Shown in pieces: positions 9,559 through 20,327 of a stretch of 64,000 nucleotides of DNA; positions within the stretch are counted from its first letter, which is position 1; each line of letters opens with the position of its first letter. A program made the translations under genes and the position numbers. The notes under the pieces are model-generated. The model ran no database searches and was not told where the DNA came from. It saw only the letters and a program-made list of their open reading frames with translations. This stretch comes from Shinisaurus crocodilurus (lineage: Eukaryota > Chordata > Lepidosauria > Squamata > Shinisauridae), in assembly GCA_021292165.1 (NCBI GenBank), contig CM037879.1, forward strand, positions 17,569,525 through 17,633,524. Direction: 5' to 3'.

Positions 9559-10346
9559 TGTGAAGATGGGACTTGTAGTAGCTGAGACTTTAGAAGAAAC
9601 CCTGTTAGATGTTCTTCCTCCCCCCCCCCATTGCTGTTTAGCTAACGGATTTTTACTGTAGTCTTTGGAATGTACTGGGAGGCTGTTTGGGAGCACCTGG
9701 GAGATAAGGGTGAGCTGCAGAGCTGGAAAGCAAGGTCAGGCGTTAATTGGGATGAAGTCATGAGAAAGTGTTTACAGCTGAGAAAGGGCGGGGGCCCCTC
9801 CTTCGACAGTTAGGGAGACAGGATTGGTGAACGCTGGGCGGGAAACTGGACCCTGGTGACAATAAAGGAGCTAGGGGAAAAGGCTTCAGTGTTCTTCCAT
9901 TGGGGCGTGGATGCTGGGAAGTTCCATCTGGGCAGGTATGCCACTCTGACAGGGTAGCTAAGAAAAGCTAGGCCTGGTTTGACTTACTTTGTTCCTGCAG
10001 ACTCTTGGGGGTTTGTTTTTATGTTCTTTTAGAGTCCCTTTTTATTCCCATTCCCTTTTCCTCACAACAACTACCTCACCCCCTTTTCCCCTTTACCTTC
10101 TTTTAGCCCTTTTTTATAAGGGATTATTTTACTTATATTGGACACTTGGAGACCCTACACTGACTAATTTGTTATTCTTACTTTTAATAAAGTCTCCAAC
10201 TTAATCCTGGTGTGTGTTCCTTTTTGAAAGGTTGGGGCTGCTACACCAGTTTGGTGTATGGGACCTTGGGAGGTGTGTGCCAGTCCAGGGAACTTTGGGA
10301 CTGTGGCCTGCCCTGCAGGGTTGGCGTAAGATCAGCCTCCTTCACA
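9559..10346 (+). repeat. 3' LTR of the Gypsy element
   Basis: 788 bp, same ends and same length as 5231-6018, and identical by eye including the ten-C run. The polyadenylation signal is at 10186-10191. Followed by ccccc, the second copy of the target duplication. Confidence 0.93.
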
Positions 10347-10351
10347 CCCCC

Positions 10352-10860
10352 CATGTGCTATTTTGAGCTCTTAAATATTAAATGCCTTGGCATGGAGGGA
10401 AGTCTTAACCCGGTGCCGAAAAGATAGTAAAGTTGACACCAGGTGAGCCTCAGTTGGAAGTTTATTCTACTGTTGGGGGGCCACCACTAAGAAGGCCCTC
10501 CTCCGAGCCTCCCTCGGAGGTAGCAGTTGGAGGAGGGCCCCAGATGTTGTTCTGGTAGATTGCGGTTGGGAGAGGTGTTCCGTCAAGTATTGTGGTCCTA
10601 AGCAGTGATTGGGACCACTGTGCACAGGTGGTGGTGGGGTAAACTTTTCCATGCAACCACTTCTCCTAAATTTGCCCCCCCTTTCTGTTGGGAGGTTAGC
10701 CCTAAAACGTGGCATACATATGTTGAAATCAATCAAATAAATTGGCAATGCTCTCTGAAATATTATGTCAGTTCCTGTCGGAAGTTGTTTCACTGCTGGA
10801 TGGAAAGATGAGATAGTTGAACAATTAGTTCTCTGTGAATTCTGATACAAACTGCCTTGA
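10352..10860 (-). mobile_element. L2 3' region, right part
   Basis: The minus strand contains a C-terminal L2 segment (EARRRAFLVVAPQQ, near 10470-10520) and typical sequence between that motif and the tail. It is the continuation of 4990-5225 across the Gypsy insertion. Confidence 0.6.
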
Positions 10861-11115
10861 GGTGCACTTCCTCAACTAATATATGGAGCCAGAACATAAT
10901 GATCCTTCTTGATTTCATACTTTTTCTGAATTTTGACATGCAGTTCTTGGCTTACAAAACATATCAAAATGCATTTTTTAAAAATGCATATTTTAGAATA
11001 TAATACATTTAGAAATGCATACATTTAGATAAAATACATTTAGGGCACAATCCAATCCAAATGCCCATAACCCACCAAACTCTCTGCACTCCTCCCACCC
11101 TGCAAAACACTTAGA

Positions 11116-11190
11116 TCAGTGTTCTCCAACCTTGGGTCCCCAGATGTTTTTGGCCTACAACTCCCAGCATGCCCCAGCCAGTGTAGCTTG
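11116..11190 (+). mobile_element. Half of a hAT palindrome
   Basis: Starts cagtgttctccaaccttggg and matches the left half of the complete palindrome at 11920-12054. The right half is missing. Confidence 0.7.
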
Positions 11191-11197
11191 TTGTTAG

Positions 11198-11297
11198 TAT
11201 AAAATGGGGAGGAGGATTATGTAAGCCGCCTTGGGTTCCATGCAGGAAAAAAAGGTGGGGTATAAATATAATTTTAAAAATAAATAAATAAATAATA
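11198..11297 (+). repeat. Sauria-type SINE, 3' part
   Basis: aggattatgtaagccgcctt...ggggtataaatataa followed by (AAAT)n, the 3' part of the SINE seen complete at 11381-11612. The tRNA-like head is missing. Confidence 0.7.
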
Positions 11298-11380
11298 TCT
11301 TTTGGTGCAGATAAAAAAAAATCCTTGCATGAATGTAGAAACAGGATGGAACAGTTTTACAGATGAAGATTATTTATTAT

Positions 11381-11612
11381 TTGTTATTATTTCTTATATT
11401 TATATCCCTTCTTTTCCCCGCAAGGAATGCAAGGCGGCTTACATAATCCTCCTCCTCTCCATTTTATCCTCACAACAACCCTGCAAGGTAGGTTAGGCTG
11501 AGTCAGTGACTGGCCCGAAGTCACCCACTGAGCTTAATGGCCGAGTGAGGACTAGAACCCGGATCTCCCAAGTCCCAGTCCAATACTCTAACCACTACGC
11601 CACACTGGCTCT
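11381..11612 (-). repeat. Sauria-type SINE, nearly complete
   Basis: On the minus strand it begins agagccagtgtggcgtagtgg, containing a pol III A box (tggcgtagtgg). A B-box-like gggttctagtcc follows (about 11549-11561), then a conserved central region (ttgttgtgaggataaaatgg) and an AT-rich LINE-like tail. This tRNA head plus LINE tail structure matches SINEs of lepidosaurs and supports a squamate origin. Its mobility relies on a LINE reverse transcriptase. Confidence 0.8.
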
Positions 11613-11919
11613 GAAAAATTAACACGATGTGCTAAATTGACACAAACTGGAAATAGGCTCCTCCATCCATCCTCACTGGAAACAAATGTTAGCAGAATAT
11701 CTTTCTCCTGTTCTTATTTTACAGTATCAAAGAATCTCCAAAAAACAGAAATAATCTAAAACCCTGTATGAACTGAGGATGTTGTGGCAAATATTTTGTC
11801 ATTATACTGTATGGAGCGCTCATGTTAATGTCATCTCCTTTAGAGAGAGATTTGGGATGAACTAACTAAATTTCAACTGTGGAGGCTCAGACAGGTTGAG
11901 ACAGAAGAATCCTGTGGTG

Positions 11920-12054
11920 CAGTGTTCTCCAACCTTGGGTCCCCAGATGTTTTTGGCTTACAACTCCCAGCATGCCCCAGCCAGCGTAGCTGGCTGGGGC
12001 ATGCTGGGAGTTGTAGGCCAAAAACATCTGGGGACCCAAGGTTGGAGAACACTG
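11920..12054. mobile_element. Complete hAT palindrome (MITE), 135 bp
   Basis: Near-perfect inverted repeat: cagtgttctccaacc at the left and ggttggagaacactg at the right, joined at a short agcgtagct centre. The flanking 8-mers ctgtggtg and ctgtagtt match at 6 of 8 positions, consistent with the 8-bp target duplication of hAT elements. Confidence 0.8.
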
Positions 12055-12111
12055 CTGTAGTTGAAATGGTACTGTTTATTCTTACTTCATTCTCTGCATA
12101 TATAGACCAGG

Positions 12112-12277
12112 CAGGACCGGTGCAAGGCAGTTTGGTGCCCTAGGCAAGATCAGATATTTAGCACCCCCCCTTCCCACTTGAGAGCGCTGTGTTTTTCCCC
12201 CCAAGGCGTTTCTGGCACCCCTTTAGCCCTGCGCCCTAGGCAGCTGCCTAGTTGGCCTAACGGTAGCACCGGCCCTG
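12112..12277. mobile_element. Short hAT MITE with perfect 8-bp TSD
   Basis: Starts caggaccggtgc and ends gcaccggccctg. Flanked on both sides by agaccagg (12104-12111 and 12278-12285). It shares both ends with the 638-bp element at 29724-30361 and is a short sibling of it. Confidence 0.88.
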
Positions 12278-12617
12278 AGACCAGGCCTCAAGTAGTATCT
12301 GATTCCATGTATTACTTTCAGAACTCCTTTCAGAAAAGGAGAATGAAAGAGCTCCAGGACAGATTTCATGCATTAGAGCTGGGGTTTCCAATGTGCCCGC
12401 AGATATGTCTCTTGGCACCTTCTCTACATTCCAAATGTGCCAACTGACCCAAAAAGGGTTGACTGAAAAAAGACCAACCCCAAAAGTTTGGGGACTCCTG
12501 CATTAGAGTCATTTGAGATTCTGAACCCATTTAACAAAACACTAGCGCTGATCTCACCTGACCATAACATAAGCTGAAGTTGCCAGCAAGTGTAACCTCT
12601 ATGAACTGACTGATTTA

Positions 12618-13063
12618 GGGTGCAATCCTATGGGGATGCCTGTAACCCCCTGAACTTGGAGGATTATGGGCATCCTACGAAGGGCAGGAGGAGTGTGGAG
12701 GCGAAGGTTGCCTCCGTGCTTCGGTCGCTCTGACAGCTGATTTTGGCTGTCTTAAGTGCGGCTCTTCAGAGCAGGAGAGAAAGCGGCTGAGGCGCCACCA
12801 GAATACGTCATATCTTGATGGTGTCAGTCTCCTCTCCTCGCCACCCCCTGGAATGCCCCCAAAAGCCCTTCTCTGAGGTTGTTCTTAAAACCTCGGAGAA
12901 GCAGCCAGTGCAGTTTTTTCAGCGCCAGCTGCAAGGGTGGGAAGGGGGATCCAAGTGCAGATCCCCAGCTACGAGGTCGGAGCCATTTTCCAACCTCGTA
13001 GCTGGGAATCTGAAAAATCCTATGGCCATCTAGACGCTGTCTAGCAGCCATAGGATTGCGCTG
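12618..13063. mobile_element. Harbinger-like MITE, 446 bp
   Basis: Terminal inverted repeats gggtgcaatcctatgg and ccataggattgcgctg, with a TTA duplication on both sides (12615-12617, 13064-13066), the target pattern of PIF/Harbinger elements. The interior has paired inverted segments around agctacgaggtcgg and ctctgaggt. Related copies lie at 30836-31299 and 57345-57775, with a fragment at 59576. No transposase is present. Confidence 0.65.
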
Positions 13064-13195
13064 TTAGTCCTTTAAGAGTGGAGTCCTTACTCAGGGGAGA
13101 GTTAGGAGGGAAAGAGTCAGCTCACTCTGCTGGAGAGGTGAATGCTGGAGAACTGATTGATAATTATGGGCTCTTATCACCTTGTCTAAGGTAAA

Positions 13196-13243
13196 CTGCT
13201 GCTGCTGCTGCTGCTGAAGTAGTAGTAGTAGTAGTAGTAGTAT
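13196..13243. repeat. (GCT)n-(AGT)n compound microsatellite
   Basis: About seven gct units followed directly by about eight agt units. Confidence 0.95.
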
Positions 13244-13916
13244 CTCTGATATTGCAGGGCTAAGACCTTGAAGCTACAATTTAAGTTGTCATTTGTGACT
13301 GTCCTGTGGTTTGGAGTTAAGGAAGCTTAACTGAAGCAGCCAGCCTCCTGTGGAACCAGAGAAACATTGAGACCGGCTAGCTGCAAATCTGCAAGCAAGA
13401 ATTCAATATTTCTCATCAATTCAGAGGGACTATTTGTTGCCTTTATTTGTACGGGGTTAACAGCTGTGATGCTTACTAAAGACATTTTTGTTCGGTTATA
13501 TCTTTGCAAGTTTTATTCTAGTTAAGCCCCATAGAACCTGCATAGGCAGAAGTTATACATACTCATGAAGGGAAGATATCATATCAGTTACTGAGTGAGG
13601 CTGTGGGGCCAGCTCCAGATTTGGGGGGGGGGGCGCTTTGGCATGTAGTCCCCAGTAGGGGGCCCCTTCACTGCCCAAGGCAAATGGAAGCTTCTGCTCC
13701 TTTTCCTTGATCAGTCATTAATATTAAATTGTATCAAATTCTCATACCAGAGATAAACATTGTAATAAATATTCTGTGTTTAATGTGGTGTTGAAATGTC
13801 TCAACTCTTTACATGACTTGGGGGTTGATCCAGTATCCCCAGTGCATCCTTTCCTCCAGTTCCTGCATCTGCTGCTTTGCATGTGGAGTTCCGTTGCCCC
13901 CACACTGAGCTTTTCT

Positions 13917-14248
13917 ACATGAGACTGTTAATCTGCTGTATCTACATTCGGTTTCATTGCAGAATTGAGATCTGAGCATTGGAGTGTTTCCTTTCCTGCT
14001 TTTCAGCTACATAACCTCTATGTGGCACTGTGGTAAAGCAGAATACCGCAAATACACAAGATGAAATAGCACTTTCTTTCACTTTCACAATTAAATGCTG
14101 CATTTTCCCTGGTCTAAAAAAACTTGTTGAAAGTGCTGGTTAGACACAGAAACAAAACTGAAGGGTCACGATGTCATCTAAAGAACCCGTAAACAACCAT
14201 GAGTAGGGAATGACAAATGCATGATATATGCTGCATGTAGAAAAGCCC
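13917..14248. mobile_element. MITE of the gggcttttctacac family, copy 1
   Basis: Inverted ends gagcttttctacatg and catgtagaaaagcccac. The same ends, and an internal catgagtagggaatgac motif, occur in the opposite orientation at 32410-32758. Superfamily unknown. Confidence 0.65.
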
Positions 14249-14249
14249 A

Positions 14250-15560
14250 CCATGTCAGCTACCCTTTCATGTGTCAAGTGCCTGCACTTGGTGGAGGGCT
14301 CCTGCTGCATGGAGAAGTCTTACAGCCCTTGTGGGCAACTTGTGAGCTAATGTAAGTCCATTAAGTTTCAATGGGTCTACTCTAAATATGACTTAAAGTC
14401 AAACCACACAGTACACGAGTCACATAGCATGTAGCTGAGGTTTGTGTCACTTTTTAATCTTGAGTAAGCATGTGCAGACCCAATTCAAATTGGGACCATG
14501 GCGCTCTGTGAGGGGAGGGTTAAACCTTCCTCTTTGCCATTATTGCCCCCTAAAATCCGGGGAGAAGAGAAAGAAAAAAGCATCTATTGACTCCAATTGA
14601 TACTTTTTTTTCATCTTTAATGTTCCCCACCCCCAGTGCACTGTGGTCCTGATCCAAATCAGGGCTGTGTGCACTAACATGAGAGAAAAACGTAAAACCA
14701 GCCTTAGCTATGTGCTACGCGATTAGCGTGATGTGTAGTTTGGCCTTAAGTCTAGATCCAACCCATCGTTTATTTAATCTCAGCAGAACAATGCAATTAA
14801 ACAGCATGCAGGAAAAAGCCTTGCTATTTTTGCCATGTGTATATCTCAACTTTGCTGGCTCCAGAATACTCTTAAAAACAAACAGCTTATTTTGGAGCTG
14901 AGAATGCAGATTCCTCACTGAGTGAGTTAGATCTGCAGGATGGATGTTGCTTTGGGTGCTACTGGCATCTACAGTAATATGCACCTCTGTGGTAAATAGA
15001 ACCCTTTTGGTGATGGGAGGGACCCCTATTGTGGGATTCCCTCCTCCAGGAAAATTTGCAGGGCCTGCTCTGTTAGGACGTCGGTGAAGAAATTTTGAGA
15101 ACTAATACGGTTCCGTTTTTGTGGTTTTTTTTAAATGAATGGAACTGAAGTTAGTGTTTCTGTATTTTGTTTTCTAAACGAAAATTTTAATGATGTGTTA
15201 TGTCAAGCAAAGTTCAGGTTTGTTGTTTATCACAATATAAAATCACAATGCAAAATGCACGAAATTGGAAGGCCCGCATTACAAAGTGCAAATGAAATAT
15301 TCAAATTAAAAATGCAGAGGCATTTGGGCATATAAAAGGAAAGAACAGAGGAGGTGTCTACCAGCATGCTTAAAGCAAAACAGTTATATTAGATGACCAC
15401 CGTACAGCAATGGCAGCTGACCGGACAAATTTATGCTGAATGTTGTAAGAGGCAATAGCAAATTAATAAGCTCAGTAGGTGGTGACATATTTATCTTGGT
15501 CCAATAGCAGGAAGCAAATCTTAACAAAATCTGAGAACTCAGGAAAGGGCTCCAACTACT
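14250..15560. other. Intergenic sequence, nothing recognised
   Basis: About 1.3 kb of AT-rich sequence. Short ORFs here (for example 14715-14984 on the minus strand) lack recognisable domains and are not called. Confidence 0.5.
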
Positions 15561-15568
15561 TAGATATA

Positions 15569-15819
15569 CAGTAATATCTTGGATTGCAAGTAACTTGGTT
15601 TGAGAGCGTTTTGCAAGACAAGCAAATGTTTAAATATTTATTTAATTTTTTTGACTTGATATACAAGCGACGTCTTGCAATACAAGTACTGTAGTACGGC
15701 TTAAATTAAAAATCTCTACACAATTTTTTTTTGGGGGGGATTTCGTTTTGATATAAGAGTGTTTTGGATTACAAGCACGTTTCCGGAACGAATTATGCTC
15801 TCAATCCAAGGCATGACTG
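15569..15819. mobile_element. Mariner-like MITE, 251 bp
   Basis: Ends cagtaatatcttggattgc and the inverted gcaatccaaggcatgactg-like counterpart, with TA on each side (15567-15568, 15820-15821). The arms contain a repeated ttttgcaagacaagc. It is the sibling of 56697-56951. The TA target suggests Tc1/mariner. Confidence 0.75.
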
Positions 15820-16031
15820 TACATCTAGTTCTAGGGTTACTATATAATTGGCAGTACAATAAATAATGTACAGGGTCCTCTATAATAATTTATTAAGTCT
15901 GTTGTCATTTTCCTGGAGGCCATTTCCAGAGCCTTTCAGCCCAAATAGCAAGCTAAAATCATCTAAATCTAAACAAACATAGACATAAATTGTGGAAACA
16001 TTGCCATGTTTGGCCCACTTAAAGTTTAGGA

Positions 16032-16160
16032 CAGGGGTGTTGAGCCTCAGGCCCACGGGCAAAATATGCAGCCCTCTGGGGTTCCCCCAGATGACCACAC
16101 CCCCTTCCTCCCAGGGGAGACTGGTGACTCCCATGTCAGTGGGGCTCCTTATCCATTGCA
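16032..16160 (+). mobile_element. hAT-like element fragment
   Basis: Starts caggggtgttgagcctcagg, a Charlie-type hAT terminus. The right end was not identified. Confidence 0.4.
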
Positions 16161-16269
16161 GCTTTTATTCTGAGCTTTATAGGAGCTCTGAACATTATTT
16201 AAACCACTGAAACTAATCAGTAGGAGAATCAGGACAAAAAAAAAAAGGAGTATTTCACACACACCTCAG

Positions 16270-16530
16270 GGTCCTGTGTTTCTCCCTTCCCTCTCCTACA
16301 GTGTGGCCAAGAGGAGGAGACTGGAAGCTTTTGCTTCTATTTTAATCATGGTTTATTGTGACATCTGAACTCTAAACTGTGGTTAATCTTGACTATGGTT
16401 TATTGAAACAAGCAAGCTTCATATGTAACTAAACTGTGGTTAAGAAGCAAAAGCTACTGATCTCTTTCTTATGGCCATGCCAGAGGAGGAGAGGAGAGGG
16501 GGAAGGAGGAAGCGTCTGAACCTGAGGCTC
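16270..16530. mobile_element. Inverted-repeat MITE (aactgtggttaa family), copy 1
   Basis: Left arm with cctctcctacagtgtggcc, gaagcttttgcttc and aaactgtggttaa; right arm with the inverted aaactgtggttaagaagcaaaag and gccatgccagaggagg. A related structure is at 23550-23960. Confidence 0.55.
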
Positions 16531-16554
16531 ACTCACTGTGTCTGAATGAGACCA

Positions 16555-16660
16555 ATGTGTAATTAATTTATTGAATTTGCTGTCAGAAGATGTGATGGCC
16601 AATAGCTTAGAGGGCTTAAAAGGGGGATTAGACTGTTTCATAGAAGACAAGGTACTATCT
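16555..16660 (+). mobile_element. CR1-like 3' ORF fragment
   Basis: Translates to a segment like LLSEDVMANSLEGLKRGL, the CR1 C-terminal motif also present at 28150-28240. Confidence 0.55.
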
Positions 16661-16768
16661 TGTTCCCAATGTTATTTAATATCTATATGAAGCTGTTGGG
16701 AGTGGTAATTAGGAGATTTGGGGCAAGGTATCACCAGTATGCCGATGACACCCAGCTCTATTTCTCTG
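16661..16768 (+). mobile_element. L2 reverse transcriptase fragment, part 1
   Basis: Reads VPMLFNIYMKLLG and then HQYADDTQLYFS, the catalytic YADD box of an L2-type reverse transcriptase. Interrupted at 16769 by a hAT element; the L2 resumes at 20328. Confidence 0.8.
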
Positions 16769-16849
16769 CAGGGCCGGATTAAGATAGGGGCTATTGGAGC
16801 TGCAGCTCCAGGCCCCTACCACAAAATAGGCCCACCGAGAGAGCCTGGT

Positions 16850-17720
16850 GGAATGGAGGCTGCCGTCGGGTCGGGTCGCCCCCCCCCGCCTCCCTGCCTT
16901 GCTGGGCCGCGGCGCCCACGGACTAGCCTCCCTGCCCCGCTGCTGCGCCTGCTGGTCCCCGCCCGACGCCCCCCTCCAAGCAGCTCCTGCGGGCTCGCCC
17001 TGGAAAGCCCCCGGCCTGCGTGCCCCCCCGGCTACACATCGCTCCCTTGGGCCGCTCCTCCCTCCAGCCCGGAGGAGGCCAGAACCCCCCCACAGCGTGA
17101 TGCACGTGTCCTGCCGAAGCATGTCGTAAAACGCTTTTTTTTTTTGCCTAGGCGGGATCCAGAGACTATTTTGGGCACCGTGAGCGAAGGGCCGGCTTGG
17201 ACGCGTGACCCTGCTCCCACCGCAGCCCCGCGCCGCCCGCCCGCCCGCCAGCAGTTGCTCCTGGAGCTCGCCCGGCGTCTCAGAGGCCGGCCGCGGGAGG
17301 AGAGGCTGCCGTTCCGGGGCAGAGGCGACGCCCGCCGATCCAACGCTCCGCCGCCGGGCACTCGGCGCTGGGGTGCGACGCTTCGGGTCGAGGCAACGGC
17401 AGTCGGAGGGGGCATGAATGCCACGGGGTGGCCTCCTGCGTTCTTTCCCGCAGCAGGGCAAAAGGGCACCCGTGCCAGTCGGCAGATTTCCGCGTTTGGG
17501 AACCCGAGAGCTGCTTTTGCTTCAGGGCTCCCTTCTGTGCGCCAGCCTGGGGCGCGGATGCCCGTCGCTCGCTCAGTTCCAGGCGCTGGACCATGTGGGA
17601 GAGACAGTGCTCCCTGGAGCAACACTGGCCGTGAGGCACAGACTAGGCGAGACAGTGAGGCACAGACTAGGCGCAGTTCACTCACACGCTTTTAGGCTTC
17701 CTCCTTCCCTGCATGGAGCA
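16850..17720. other. GC-rich, CpG-dense block inside the hAT element
   Basis: Sequence composition changes sharply from the AT-rich surroundings to GC-rich DNA with many CpGs, Pro/Ala/Arg-coding in all frames. Overlapping ORFs on both strands, up to 325 codons, reflect lack of AT-rich stops and show no recognisable domain. It could be a captured promoter or exon fragment, but I cannot name a source. Confidence 0.5.
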
Positions 17721-17984
17721 AATCCTAGCAGGGTCCGCAGCAGAGCATTTCAGAGGCCCAGATGGCTATTACCATTTACTAGTACTTCGGATCCCTATTA
17801 GCGTTTTTTGCACAAAGCTAAGGCCCCTCTTATTCTCCTGTGCCTTTTCAGTTGCTTTAATCGTTTAATGCCCACCTCCTACTTGTATTGGGGGTACTTT
17901 ATAGTTTGTATCGTTTCACTGTAAGATCACTTTGAGTACGTAACACAAAGACAGTTGCATTATTTTATTTATAATGCCACAGAG

Positions 17985-18232
17985 TGTGAGAACTGCCCTG
18001 ACAGGCCAGGCACAAAGATGTCCCCACGACAGCTGGTTATATATGCAGAGGCAGCATGCCCATGTGCACCAGTTGCTGGGGAACATGGGCAGGAGGGTGC
18101 TGCTGCACTCGTGACCTGCTCTCGTGGGTTTTCCACGGGCAGCTGGTTGGCCACTGTGCGAACAGAATGCTGGGCTAGATGGACCCTTGGCCTGATCCAG
18201 CCTCAGGGCTCCTCTTGTGTTCTTATCTCTCA
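17985..18232 (+). mobile_element. CR1-type 3' end fragment
   Basis: Contains ggttggccactgtgcgaacag, atgctgggctagatggaccc and cttgtgttctta, also found at 28345-28440 and 21380-21465, at the 3' end of a CR1-like LINE. Confidence 0.6.
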
Positions 18233-18549
18233 GTGGAAGAGTTGCAGGTGCAAGAAGAGCCATGATCCAGCGTCCCTCGCCTCCTCTCCTTGCAGCAGGA
18301 TCTCCGGTTGCTGCCATGGGAAGCTCCAGTGGTCAGCCACTCATCAGTCAAGAGTGGGCAGCTCTGGAATAGGTGCACCAACGGGGAACTAACAGGAAGA
18401 TGGGAGGGGAAAGGCAGTCTGTGCCACTGACCAGAGAATCCAGTAACGCAAATGCTGCGGCATCAGACCCTGTCTCAACCTGGCCGCAAAACCTTCCAGA
18501 GTGCAATCCCATCATGCTTTCCTCTTGAACATCCCATCTGCATCCCTAC

Positions 18550-19075
18550 ATAGTTCTAGAATCATGGAATTCTAGAGTTGGAAGGGGCCATTTTAGGCCA
18601 TCAAGTCCACCTCCCTGCTCAGTGCAGGAATCCAGTTTAAGCATCCCTGGCTGACAGCTGTCCAGTCTCTGCTTGAATACTTCCGGCGAGGGAGAGCCCA
18701 CCACCTCCCTTGACAGTTGGCTCCGTTATCTGACTGCACTGACCATCAGGAGGTTTTTCCTGATGTCCAACCGAAATCTGCCTGCCTGTAACTTAAGCCT
18801 GGACAGAACAGGTTGCAGCCCTCTTCTGTGTGATGACCCACCCACTAGGTACTTAAAAAGTGCTGTCATATCTGCCCTCAGTCTTCTCTTCACATGAATA
18901 AACATAACCTGTTCCTTCAACATTTCTTTCTACGTAGGACTAGTTCCCCTTGATCATCTTTGCTGCCCTTCTTTGAACTCATTCCAATTTCTCTGAATCC
19001 TTAAAGTGTGATGTCCAGAAGTGGACACTATTCAAGGTGAGGTCTGACCAATGCAGAGTAGAATGGAACTATCAC
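18550..19075 (-). mobile_element. CR1 3' region fragment
   Basis: Contains agaatcatggaattctagag and ttggaaggggccatttt, the reverse-strand signature of the CR1 3' end. The following ~500 bp fits the CR1 C-terminal ORF on the minus strand, with stops. Confidence 0.7.
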
Positions 19076-19973
19076 TTCATGATTTAGAGAGAGAGAGATT
19101 TTCTGCAAAAACTCCATTTATTTAAATAGTTACATACAAAAACATGAAACCAGAGAGTCACGACCATATTATTTTACAATATTTACACTAGAATGCAGCC
19201 ACGGGGGAAGAGGCACCTGTCCTGTCCCATTCCAGCCACTGTTAGCAGGCACAGGAGCTCCAAGGGGTGCGTGGCGCCTCCCAGTACCACCAACCCTTCT
19301 CCATTCATGCCAGTGGAGGGGGCCAATGCAAGCACACATACCTGCCGCCTCCTTTGAAGAGAAAGGAAAGCACAGGCTCGCTGGAGCTTCATGCCATGTG
19401 TGCGTTGGAGCACCACAAGACATATTGGGGGAAGTACTTCTTTTGTCTACTGTTGCAGGAAGTAGCTCTTTGGTCCATGATTCAGGGAGGGGGTTGAGCA
19501 GTTTCAGCATTTGCTGCCTCCCCCCCACCCCCATTTTAAGTTGTCCCAGCAAATGGAGAAGGACCACATGGTTTTATCAGTCTGGCCTGAGATCCCACGG
19601 AGGCACCTTGACAGGAATCCTACAAGACAGCAAGCCCCGCTGCTGTCCATCCCTCCGTGCAGAGCTGGACATGGCGCTGGAGCAAAGGTTTCTCCTTAGA
19701 AATGTGGCTTTTTAGTCTTTCTCAGTGGGGAAAATGGGCTGTTGCTCATTTTCACTTACAAGTTCATTTTTAAAAGTATGTACATAAAAAAAAAATGCCC
19801 ATGCCTTATCATCCAGTTTTAAGAAAACAACCAGATGGCAAGAAGAGTTGAGAAAGTGGCAAGTAATTAGAATAATCCTCTAGCTTCTTGCTTTTATAGT
19901 AGTGGTTGCTATTTATTTCAAGAGTTACTCTCTGCACCATAATCATAACGCAGGCTGCATTGATTATGATGCT

Positions 19974-19974
<1 letters not shown>

Positions 19975-20015
<41 letters not shown>
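19975..20015. repeat. (AAT)n microsatellite
   Basis: About thirteen aat units inside the hAT element. Confidence 0.95.
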
Positions 20016-20018
<3 letters not shown>

Positions 20019-20327
20019 TAAGGAACAAATTTTTATGAGCCAAACATCATACACTTATATTTAAATTGTTTATATGGTTTATGTTTATTTAAAAATGGTT
20101 GTTGTGAATGTTCTATTTATAACGGTTTTATTGAGTTAACAAGCTTATTGTTTACAAAAAAAGAAATATTTTCAATATGTTTCTGTTTTGGCACTTTAAT
20201 GGTAATTAAAATATTTAATTTGTTTTAATATAAAATTGTGTCTTCATTTTATTTATTTCCATAAAAAGGCTCACCAAAATCCTCAGCACCAGGCCCATAA
20301 TGCTCTTAATCCGGCCCTGTTTCTCTG

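Larger units (their letters stand above)
5226..10351 (+). mobile_element. Gmr1-like Ty3/Gypsy LTR retrotransposon lacking RT and RNase H
   Basis: A structurally complete LTR element: two 788-bp LTRs beginning TGTGAAG and ending TTCACA, a 5-bp target duplication (ccccc at 5226-5230 and 10347-10351), a Gag-protease ORF, an integrase ORF and a polypurine tract. The two LTRs read as identical by eye, implying a very recent insertion. Protease is followed directly by integrase and nothing between the LTRs resembles a reverse transcriptase or RNase H. Protease-integrase adjacency is the natural order in Gmr1-like Gypsy elements, where RT and RNase H come after integrase, so a downstream deletion explains this copy better than loss from the middle. 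It must have been mobilised with enzymes supplied in trans. Confidence 0.9.
16769..20319. mobile_element. Large non-autonomous hAT element, 3.55 kb
   Basis: Ends cagggccggattaag and cttaatccggccctg, flanked by perfect 8-bp duplications tttctctg (16761-16768, 20320-20327). It interrupts an L2 exactly between its YADD box and downstream sequence, confirming the boundaries. Inside are a GC-rich block (16850-17720), CR1-type pieces (17985-18232 and 18550-19075) and an (AAT)n run. No hAT transposase is visible, so it depends on an autonomous relative. The CR1 pieces are later insertions or were carried along. Confidence 0.88.

Noticed and set aside
11549..11612. Possible tRNA gene (A and B boxes)
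   Set aside because: The boxes belong to a SINE head; no cloverleaf can be drawn and the sequence continues into a LINE-like tail.
16709..17801. Long overlapping ORFs on both strands (up to 325 codons)
   Set aside because: They lie in a CpG-rich block where stops are rare, overlap in several frames, and show no domain; residues are mainly Pro, Ala, Arg and Gly.
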